26,334 nt of DNA. Source: Ophiothrix spiculata. Taxonomy: Eukaryota; Echinodermata; Ophiuroidea; Amphilepidida; Ophiotrichidae. The notes beneath the pieces are model-generated. The model had not been told where the DNA came from, did not search any database, and saw only the letters and a program-made list of their open reading frames with translations. Positions within the stretch are counted from its first letter, which is position 1; the number at the start of each line of letters is the position of its first letter. The stretch lies in assembly GCA_000969725.1 (NCBI GenBank), contig JXSR01S003891.1, one strand, 5' to 3'. Of the stretch, positions 19,356-26,334 are shown piece after piece. A program made the translations under genes and the position numbers.

Positions 19356-19787
19356 ATAGCCTGCATATTAAGAACAAAACAAAAACAAAAACAGAGGGAT
19401 ATTATACATTCCTCTTTGCCACTATTAACTGTACTCAACCAGTTAACGAGAACATGAACTTAACATTCTGGTTATTGTGTTGAAGAGTCACTTTTTCTGT
19501 AGGCAATTCCCGCAAAGTGTAAAATCAGCTTTGCAAATTCTAGGAAAGTCATGTTTCGAAAAGGTCTATAAAAAGATAAAAGTCTGCTGGATTTTTTAGG
19601 GTAAATCAGGTTATGGTTAATGAACTTATTTTGTGTGTATGTGAGATTATTCACTGTAAAAATAAGTTAATTTATAAGACATTATTTTTTAATGTGTTAG
19701 TCAAAATGATGTGTTGCTTCTGATGGGATTGTTTACATGAAAAATTATGTGATTAAATGATCCTAGTTATTATAATCTGTCATTTCG

Positions 19788-19917
19788 GGCATGTTTCATC
19801 ATTAACTACTCCTATTATTTCCTGTACAAAAACGTCTATAGGAAGCAATGCATGATGGGATGCACATGCTATCTTCTCTTGTCCATAGGAAGCAATGCAT
19901 GATGGGATGCATATGAT
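19788..19917. repeat. TCTTCTC-family MITE arm, two tandem pieces
   Basis: GGGCATGTTTCATCATTAAC (from 19788) begins half of the palindromic MITE. GGAAGCAATGCATGATGGGA then appears twice in a row (19841-19860 and 19888-19907). The second piece forms the junction between the two large copies. The left half of the MITE is missing. Confidence 0.7.
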
Positions 19918-20230
19918 GATTTGACTTGAGGCATATGTAATCCAAGACAGTACTTATCAAGTCAATGTAATAGGCATTGGATAATATATCACTTGTTTCA
20001 TGCAAAAGTAGGTTAAGTAGGTTTTATAGTGAAAATAAAATCTTTTATTAAGGTCTCAGTCACACATCACAGTCAGTCGCACATCACCATATTGAGCCCA
20101 AAGGTACAAATAACATGTACACTATTTTGGTCATTGACTTAAATGAATATCGATTACAAAAATCGTGTACATTATTGGTATGTTTGGGTTCTATAAGACG
20201 ATTTGTGACTGAAACCTAAGATCTTACACT

Positions 20231-20875
20231 ACATTCTTAGAAGGCCGGGATCAAATATACGAGTAGTTTTCCCGGATCATTTTATTTTGATCCTTTAAGG
20301 GTCACTTTTGATCCTTTTTCGGATCAATATATACAAATGGATCAAATTCACCAGGATCATTTTTGATCCGGTTTTAGGATCATTTTATTTTGATCCTTTT
20401 TGATTCCAATATCAAAGTTTTGATCCGTATGTCTGGATTACTTTGATACGGAAAGGATGAGCTCATATTTGATACCGCGTTTGGATCTAACGTGATCTTT
20501 TGTCTCATATTTCAGTACACCCCATATTCACTACATAGCCGGGAATGTATACAATTGTATAAATACGATGATTTCACCACACTTGTCAACTGCCTGAACC
20601 GTGGCCGAGTGGTTAGAGCGATGGTCTCGTAATTACATGGTGTACGTGCGGTGTGGCAGCTAGCGTGGGTTCAAACCCTGCTAGGGTCACTTCAGTAAGA
20701 TATTTTTAGGCAGATCTTTTTATAAGAAATATTTGATCCTTTTTTCGGATCAAGAATTGTGATCCTTATTTTTGGATCACTTTGATCCTTAAAGGATAAG
20801 CTCATATTTGATACCTAAAAAGGATCAAAATTGATCCTTTTTGTCTCATATTTGATCCTTGCTTTCTAAGAGTGT
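20231..20875. mobile_element. GGATC-rich TIR element, copy 2
   Basis: Copy of 18711-19355 carried by the large duplication. It was not an independent insertion, because the flanks are identical too. Confidence 0.65.
20600..20685 (+). pseudogene. tRNA-like sequence (Ser/Leu-type), copy 2
   Basis: Identical to 19080-19165, with A box from 20601 and B box at 20668-20678. The acceptor stem is not formed. Confidence 0.65.
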
Positions 20876-21356
20876 ATAGCCTGCATATTAAGAACAAAAC
20901 AAAAACAAAAACAGAGGGATATTATACATTCCTCTTTGCCACTATTAACTGTACTCAACCAGTTAACGAGAACATGAACTTAACATTCTGGTTATTGTGT
21001 TGAAGAGTCACTTTTTCTGTAGGCAATTCCCGCAAAGTGTAAAATCAGCTTTGCAAATTCTAGGAAAGTCATGTTTCGAAAAGGTCTATAAAAAGATAAA
21101 AGTCTGCTGGATTTTTTAGGGTAAATCAGGTTATGGTTAATGAACTTATTTTGTGTGTATGTGAGATTATTCACTGTAAAAATAAGTTAATTTATAAGAC
21201 ATTATTTTTTAATGTGTTAGTCAAAATGATGTGTTGCTTCTGATGGGATTGTTTACATGAAAAATTATGTGATTAAATGATCCTAGTTATTATAATCTGT
21301 CATTTCGGGCATGTTTCATCATTAACTACTCCTATTATTTCCTGTACAAAAACGTC

Positions 21357-21446
21357 TATAGGAAGCAATGCATGATGGGATGCACATGCTATCTTCTCTT
21401 GTAGGAAGCGATGCATGATGGGATACAGATGCTATCTTCTCTTGTC
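21357..21446. repeat. Two 43-bp tandem pieces of MITE arm
   Basis: TAGGAAGCAATGCATGATGG (from 21359) and TAGGAAGCGATGCATGATGG (from 21402) each run on to CTATCTTCTCTTGT. The period is 43 bp. They mark the right end of the second large copy. Confidence 0.8.
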
Positions 21447-21476
21447 CAGCTACACCTTTGACATTTCCTTTCTCAT

Positions 21477-22588
21477 AAATCTTGATTGAAACAAACATCT
21501 TGTTGGATAAAGATAACACATGTGATAACCTTTAGTTTTACCTGTGAGAATTGAGTCAAAACAAAATGGTCTAATCTGTTTGGAGAAAAACCAAGATGGA
21601 GTTTCTTTCAAATAGATACAGTTGTCAGTCCAAAATTTTCAAGAACTACAGGTGACATTTGTTCTTTATGTAAAATTTCGATCACATTTTCCATCACTTA
21701 AATCTTGATTAACCCTTTTCTTACCAACCACCCCCCTAACAAATGATTCCCTGTGGCATAAAACCGCAAATGAATACAAGCTGATGTATATGTGTAGTTG
21801 TAAGTTCATCCTTTGAGGCTATTTGAGCGAAAATTGTTGGTGTGACCTTTTGGGGATTCAGGGTGTCCCCTCAAATTTGGAAAGGTGAGGGGTGAGTAGT
21901 TGCCACCTCGGAATATTTCAAGTCACCATTTTGAAAAAAATCTGCATGGCATGGACCTAAAACTTACAGAACATCTTAAGAACATCATTTCCATTCTTTA
22001 TTAGCAGAAAACATGGTAAAATTCCAATAAAATTTCTAATTTTGGCCATTTTTGGTAAAAATTGTAATTTTCCAACCTGGAAGTATTTATGATGTCATAA
22101 TTATGTAACACCTTGGCCAATTTTCATGATTTTGGTATCAATAGAAAGAGGAGACCCTATACTATGGTACAAAACAACTTAACTTTTGGCGGTTACATTT
22201 CAATTTCATGGGGGATTGGTAACCCCCCTTGATAACAAACGTTACAAATATTACCTTGGTAAGATGAGGGTTAAAGCAAACACCATCTTTCATAAAGATA
22301 ATATATAAGATAATTTTTTATTTTACCCAAGAGAATTGAGTCAAAACAGCAGCATCCTGTAATATGTGTGGAAAAATACATGGGGAGGTAAATTCAATTT
22401 CAGATCTAAGGCCCAAGTTCTAAAGAACTACAAATGACATTTGTTCTTGATGAATTTCAGACGACATTTTCCATCGTATAAATCTTGATTAAAGCAAACA
22501 TCTACTTTGATAAAGATAGAACACCAGATAACCTTTTGTTTCCTTGTGAGGATTGAGTCAAAACAAGATGGTCTAATCTATTTGCAGG
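21477..22588 (+). repeat. Tandem array of about 220-bp units, 2.5 copies
   Basis: Each unit starts AAATCTTGATT and holds AAAGATA, ATTGAGTCAAAACA, AGAACTACA, TGACATTTGTTCTT and ACATTTTCCATC in the same order. The units start at 21477, 21700 and 22480. The second is interrupted by a 558-bp insertion, and the third stops after about 109 bp at TTTGCAGG. The copies differ at many positions, so the array is old. Confidence 0.75.
21709..22274. mobile_element. piggyBac-like non-autonomous element, 558 bp
   Basis: TTAA at 21709-21712 and 22271-22274 flank an element that begins CCCTTTTCTTACCAA and ends TTGGTAAGATGAGGG, an inverted pair of about 15 bp. TTAA target duplication plus a CCC terminus is the piggyBac hallmark. 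The third repeat unit at 22480 shows the uninterrupted site, AAATCTTGATTAAAGCAAAC. The interior has no transposase frame, so it would need a transposase from elsewhere. Confidence 0.8.
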
Positions 22589-22663
22589 CGGCATAGGCCA
22601 CGATTTACTAGAAGCTACTAGATTTTAACATATTTTTCAGGCGGTGGCGGACACGATTTATAG

Positions 22664-22922
22664 AGGGTAAATCAGGTTATGGTTAATGAACTTATTTTGT
22701 GTGTATGTGAGATTATTCACTGTAAAAATAAGTTAATTTATAAGACATTATTTTTTAATGTGTTAGTCAAAATGATGTGTTGCTTCTGATGGGATTGTTT
22801 ACATGAAAAATTATGTGATTAAATGATCCTAGTTATTATAATCTGTCATTTCGGGCATGTTTCATCATTAACTACTCCTATTATTTCCTGTACAAAAACG
22901 TCTATAGGAAGCAATGCATGAT
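22664..22922 (+). repeat. Third partial copy of the large duplication (259 bp)
   Basis: It appears identical to 19598-19856 and to 21118-21376. It starts abruptly at AGGGTAAATCAGG and ends at GCAATGCATGAT inside the TCTTCTC MITE arm. Neither end looks like a transposon terminus. Confidence 0.9.
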
Positions 22923-22936
22923 CCCATCGGCTACGC

Positions 22937-22965
22937 CAGAGGTCAACGTCGGCCCGTGACCTCTG
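22937..22965. repeat. Inverted AGGTCA-type pair
   Basis: CAGAGGTCA and TGACCTCTG are 11 bp apart in a locally GC-rich stretch. The half-site resembles that of nuclear receptors, but the spacing is not a standard one and the site may be chance or a MITE end. Its neighbour CGGCTACGCC recalls hAT-type termini. Confidence 0.4.
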
Positions 22966-22969
22966 CGCC

Positions 22970-23171
22970 CGGTTTGCAAACCCATTTTGCTCTTAATTAT
23001 CTCTTCAAACTCTTTCCAAATTGCTCCAAATATTTTGTAAAATAATATCATTTACCTAAATATAACAGTAATTAACAGAATTTCCCCAAATTTGATTTCC
23101 AATTCCTAATAATTTCGTCTTGCGCAATATAAGATTAATAAAGTGTTTAAATTCTCGTAATATGTATCGAC
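22970..23171. other. Non-coding AT-rich stretch
   Basis: No gene or repeat recognised between the third duplication fragment and the tRNA-like head. Confidence 0.5.
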
Positions 23172-23250
23172 TGGCTTGGTGGGTTAGTGGGTTGGCCGCT
23201 GCTTCAAACCGCAGGATCACAGGTTCGATTCCTGCACAGGTACCTATTTT
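23172..23250 (+). mobile_element. tRNA-derived SINE head or tRNA pseudogene
   Basis: The A box is TGGCTTGGTGGGTTAGTGGG (23172-23191). The B box is GGTTCGATTCC (23222-23232). The anticodon loop reads CTTCAAA, which would put UCA in the anticodon position, but the anticodon stem is poor. The acceptor strands pair at only a few positions. The T-run from about 23247 could act as a polymerase III terminator. It is not the same tRNA type as the two sequences carrying CTCGTAA. Confidence 0.6.
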
Positions 23251-23363
23251 TTTCTTTTTTCTTCTTTCTTTTTCTTTTTATATCAATTAGATCCAATCAT
23301 TTTCTTTGAGTTGTCACACTTTATGAAACAATTCTCCTTTTTTTTTTCTTTTTTTCTTTTTTT
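23247..23363 (+). repeat. Polypyrimidine (T/C) tracts
   Basis: T-rich runs with scattered C at 23247-23279 and 23336-23363, separated by mixed sequence. They generate the lysine-rich part of a spurious minus-strand frame. Confidence 0.8.
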
Positions 23364-23425
23364 TAAAATTAAAATAAGACATGAGCTACTGATAAGATTT
23401 GCTAATTTACAATGATAACTTATTG

Positions 23426-23670
23426 GCCACGATATACCGCCCGGCAACCCAGTAACAGTTGCCACGACCACCCTCCTCTGATATTTTTTACCAGTAAGTA
23501 ATATAATGTTAGTGGCCATGCCAGAAGTTTTATTTTCCTGGAATTTTCTAATGGTTATATACGGTGGCGGCGCTGGGCGTATCAGCAGTGATCAGCGAGG
23601 GGTCAGCCATGATTACCTAACTAACAACCAGAATATTTGCCACCGCCACCCTCCTCTGTCTGTTTGGAGA
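23426..23670. repeat. GC-richer degenerate repeats (CCACCCTCCTCTG)
   Basis: GCCACGACCACCCTCCTCTG (near 23460) and GCCACCGCCACCCTCCTCTG (near 23640) are two related copies about 180 bp apart. GGCCACGAT at 23426 recalls GGCCACGATTTAC near 22600. The second copy runs on to TCTGTTTGGAGAAAA, which also occurs in the first 220-bp unit. The segments look like pieces of one dispersed repeat. Confidence 0.5.
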
Positions 23671-23699
23671 AAACTTAGTTGAGGGAGGCAATCTTAAGA

Positions 23700-24010
23700 T
23701 TCATTCATTCATTCATTTTATTTCCACAACAAATACATCAAAAAATATGGTATCAAAATTAAGCAAGAGATGAAAATAATACAAAATACCACCACAACAA
23801 CAGTGATAGGGCGAAATCATACACGGCCTCCAAACAAAATTTTTCCTACAAAACATTTGGTCGTGACGTCACCGGGGGATAATACTGGAAGGTCAATAAG
23901 GTCTGTGAGATGTATTAACCCTGATTTAAAAGAAAAAAATACATAATTCAACAACATAAACGACAAACATTAGACAAGACAAGAACAGGTGCTAAAAAAA
24001 AGGGACAGGG
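23700..24010 (-). mobile_element. Possible LINE 3' end with ATGA tail
   Basis: Read on the minus strand, the segment ends TGTTGTGGAAATAAAATG followed by GAATGAATGAATC (23701-23718), the kind of short tandem tail seen on many LINEs. It is broken by a CATAGTC MITE fragment at 23818. There is no reverse-transcriptase frame, so the call rests on the tail alone. Confidence 0.35.
23818..23873 (+). mobile_element. CATAGTC MITE, left-end fragment
   Basis: CATACACGGCCTCCAAAC, then ACAAAACATTTGGTCGTGAC, matches the left 55 bp of the family. The CRE-like TGACGTCA is intact at 23864-23871. The match ends at about 23873, so it is a truncated copy or a solo TIR. Confidence 0.75.
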
Positions 24011-25420
24011 ACACTAGTCACCAACTGGTCAGAAAAATTGTTTCACACCAGCAATTGTGCCAAAATGCGTCTGTTTTGTTTTAACAGAACATATCATTTA
24101 ATGTTTAGTCCAGAGACCTACAAAAGTATACATTTTTGGAAAGCTTATAGATCAGGGATTTATATGGTTTTATTTTCAAACCAAATCATACAGGGGGTGT
24201 TAGAATATATAGGGTGGAACATTAAAAAGTCAAAATTTATAATTACCCATTGTATAGTAATTAGCATATTGCATGAAGACCGTGATAATATACAACAACA
24301 ACGAACTTGGTTCTAACCCTATCAAAAAAAAACCAGCCTATGTTCCAATTTCCTGAATGATTCCAGACCAGTTCCTGTACAGTTCCTGCCTTTACCATTG
24401 TTTGGCTGTAAAAATGGCTTAAAGCTATGGAAAGCTACTGAAAGCCACATTAAACTATGCTAATTCCTCTCCAGCGTTTGCCGTAGGCTACTTATAGAGT
24501 TGAATGTCACTCAGTATTACAACAAGTACCCTACTGTTCTTGATCCAATAAAGTCATTGAAAAATCCAATAATCAATTGGTGTTTATTACCTCTATTTCT
24601 AAGTAGATTCCAAGATCAATTATCATTTTGTAATCTTTTGGTGAAGATATGTATAGCTAGCAGCATGGATTAATCATGTTAAGTTCCAAATTTATTTGTA
24701 TTTAATGGACTTTGACATAGTAAGGAGAGTATCATTGACTTGATGCAGTGAAGTGATAGCAGATTTATTATAGTGACATGCGCTGTTTGAATTCCTCTAG
24801 AGCAAAGTTTGGGATTTAGTATACCATTGAAATTATGTTGATATTTATATTTTCAAAGGCCAACGTAGGGCCTATGAAATCCCAGTATGAAATATTCAAT
24901 GCATATTTTTATTCTGAGGTGGGGTTGTTGGCTTTACATAAATTGTAACTTGAAAATCCGACGGAAAGATCCAGTAAAATCTATAGTCTACAGACAAAAT
25001 TATATGACTGAGTGAAATAGCAGGTGAAATCATGGAATGGAAATAGATGGCTGTTGTCATTTTTTGTTTGTTTGATTTGTGTGTATGTGAAATTTAATTT
25101 GAGACTTAAACTTTTATAATGATATTAGCCTTTATAATCACATTTAAAATACTTAAACAAGGTAATCAATGCATATGTCGACGAGCCTTATTATTAGTGC
25201 ACACATGCTTGAACAGCGCCCAGGAACAGGGCTAGCGTGTTAGCAGGATGTGGCTTATGTTGTGCCCGTCACGTCTGGGTACCAAGTGCAGTCAGGGAGA
25301 GCCTCGTCTGAGCGACTGGCAGTATATATCATTACGGTCATTCTTTGGGTTTCTTGATGTGCGTGCCATTGTTATGTAAGGCAAAATTAAGATTTGCCAT
25401 AATTTTGAGTCAGTCCTGCT
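24010..25420. other. Non-coding stretch, no gene recognised
   Basis: About 1.4 kb. The 92-codon plus-strand frame at 24038-24316 has no recognisable domain. Within it, TACATTTTTGGAAAGCTTAT (from about 24130) matches the interior of element B (near 9588-9607) on the opposite strand, so repeat ancestry is more likely than coding. The segment 25200-25320 is a little richer in GC, but nothing was recognised there. Confidence 0.5.
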
Positions 25421-25423
25421 CAA

Positions 25424-25588
25424 TCATGACTGTCAATACTACATACCGAATGTCGTCATTTCATGTAGTAGAGAAATGTCAAACATCGGCATTACCTGAA
25501 ATTTCATGTTGGAACTACATCAAACATTGGCATTTCCTGAGTTTGCTGTAGGAAACTGCAACAAACACATTGGCATCTCATGAACTTT
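25424..25588 (+). repeat. Degenerate tandem repeat, about 42-bp period
   Basis: Four diverged units share ...ACATCGGCATTACCTGA, ACATTGGCATTTCCTGA and ACATTGGCATCTCATGA cores, with an earlier TGTCGTCATTTCATG. The core is CAAACATYGGCATT. The frame across it is a by-product of the repeat. Confidence 0.6.
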
Positions 25589-25720
25589 TACCCGGTATTG
25601 ACCAGTATTATATCATAATTTTTTACCTTTTCTAACCTTGTGTCATTTCAGCTGAGTGACTTAAGTTTCAAAACCATGATGATTTAAGGTTAAAAAACAT
25701 GGTTACTAAAAAACAAAAAA

Positions 25721-25927
25721 ATGCTTCGTTTACGAGTTATGAGCCTTTGAAATATGTGTTTCGGTATACTTTTTACACAAAAGTTCATTTTTAAATTGTT
25801 ATGTTTTCTTTATAGTACTGCATACATGGCTCAATTTGATATATTTGGTACGTTTTTCATAATTGGTAATTCAATTTATTTTTGCAGTCCACCTCTAAAA
25901 TTTTTATGTGTGGATCCCCCCCCCCCC
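25721..25927 (+). repeat. 340-bp tandem duplication, unit 1
   Basis: From ATGCTTCGTTTACGAG to a run of 12 C (25916-25927). It aligns with 26061-26266 at a constant offset of 340 apart from scattered substitutions. CTTTTTACACAAAAGTTCAT is identical in both. Confidence 0.85.
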
Positions 25928-25984
25928 AGACACACACCCCGGGACACACACCCATCCCAACCCAGACCAGTATTTAAGCTGAGT

Positions 25985-26060
25985 GTTTTTTTGTTGCTGA
26001 TAATTATTGTTGAAACTTAAAAGTTTCAACAACACATAATTTATCAGCAACAAAAAAAAC
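25985..26060. repeat. Hairpin between duplicated units
   Basis: The arm from GTTTTTTTGTTGCTGATAA to TGTTGAAACTT (25985-26018) pairs with AAGTTTCAAC...TTATCAGCAACAAAA (26021-26060), with a 2-base loop and a 6-base insertion in the right arm. Confidence 0.8.
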
Positions 26061-26266
26061 ATGCTTCGTTTAAGAGTTATAGGGCTTTGAAATATGTATT
26101 TTCATATACTTTTTACACAAAAGTTCATTTTTAAATCGTTATATTTTCTTTATAATGCTGCGTACATGGCTAAATTTGATATATTTTGTACGTTATAAGT
26201 AATAAGTAATTCAAATAATTTTGGCACTCCACTTCTAACATTTTTATGTATGGACACCCCCCCCCC
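26061..26266 (+). repeat. 340-bp tandem duplication, unit 2
   Basis: From ATGCTTCGTTTAAGAG to a run of 10 C (26257-26266) followed by 10 T. It is a diverged copy of 25721-25927. The poly-C tract is conserved in position. The next unit, if any, lies beyond the window. Confidence 0.85.
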
Positions 26267-26334
26267 TTTTTTTTTTACACACACCCACCACACATCAATG
26301 CGTATGGTGGGGACGGGAATTTGAAAAGGTATCA

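Larger units (their letters stand above)
18398..19882 (+). repeat. Large tandem duplication, copy 1 (1485 bp)
   Basis: Every block I compared matches the sequence 1520 bp downstream (19918-21402). I saw only two substitutions, at 18421 and 18423. It contains a GGATC-rich TIR element with an embedded tRNA-like sequence and ends in the arm of a TCTTCTC-family MITE. The copies are separated by 35 bp of further MITE-arm sequence. Confidence 0.95.
19918..21402 (+). repeat. Large tandem duplication, copy 2 (1485 bp)
   Basis: It corresponds base for base to 18398-19882 with an offset of 1520, apart from the two substitutions noted there. After 21402 the two sequences differ: copy 2 runs into TAGGAAGCGATGCATGATGG, another piece of the same MITE arm. 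Confidence 0.95.

Noticed and set aside
19472..21174. Two identical 60-codon minus-strand frames as a duplicated gene
   Set aside because: They are identical only because the whole 1485-bp unit is duplicated; the frame has no recognisable motif.
22937..22965. Nuclear-receptor response element
   Set aside because: The inverted AGGTCA halves are 11 bp apart, which is not a standard arrangement; one occurrence by itself is weak.
23283..23519. 78-codon minus-strand frame with a lysine-rich part
   Set aside because: The lysines derive from a polypyrimidine tract and the rest from a dispersed GC-richer repeat.
25754..26020. 88-codon plus-strand frame with a proline-rich part
   Set aside because: It runs through the tandem duplication, the poly-C run and the hairpin; the prolines come from the C-run.

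Overview
This window looks like non-coding DNA from a large eukaryotic genome, most probably a marine invertebrate. It is AT-rich, has no open frame longer than about 100 codons, and shows no operon structure. It is packed with short terminal-inverted-repeat (TIR) elements, tRNA-derived SINE heads, microsatellites and homopolymer runs. The phylum cannot be fixed from the sequence; an echinoderm, hemichordate or mollusc would all fit. I found no protein-coding exon, rRNA or intact tRNA that I could defend. The window is best read as an intergenic or intronic transposon graveyard with some very young rearrangements.

Layout. 1-2630: a hAT-like fold element (188-453), a 33-bp inverted repeat (631-982), then featureless AT-rich DNA. 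2630-4260: a palindromic MITE of a family I call TCTTCTC, nested TTAAGG-type elements (2881-3514), a possible retroelement relic with a hammerhead-like motif, and a 300-bp fold-back element. 4786-5015: a complete-looking tRNA-derived SINE on the minus strand. 5836-5879: a perfect 44-bp palindrome. 6317-9993: a second TCTTCTC MITE, two roughly 0.9-kb TTAAGG elements, the first CATAGTC MITE, and a TTAA-flanked 276-bp element. 10403-11166: an element with a CATAGTC MITE nested inside it. 12375-13900: several fold-back repeats. 15207-16704: a fold-back MITE, then an element interrupted by an 894-bp element with 199-bp TIRs. 17115-17377: a third CATAGTC MITE.

18398-21402 is a near-perfect tandem duplication of 1485 bp. 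Each copy carries a GGATC-rich element with a tRNA-like sequence inside. A third partial copy lies at 22664-22922. Between them (21477-22588) is a short tandem array of about 220-bp units, interrupted by a textbook TTAA/CCC piggyBac-like insertion. 23172-23250 is another tRNA-like head. 23700-24010 may be a LINE 3' end. 25424-25588 holds 42-bp degenerate repeats, and 25721-26266 a 340-bp tandem duplication split by a hairpin.

No genes work together here. The biological story is the history of the elements: repeated use of TTAA targets, elements inserted into elements, and recombination whose breakpoints fall in the arms of a palindromic MITE. All identities were judged by eye. Family assignments rest on termini and target sites only, because no transposase is encoded in the window.
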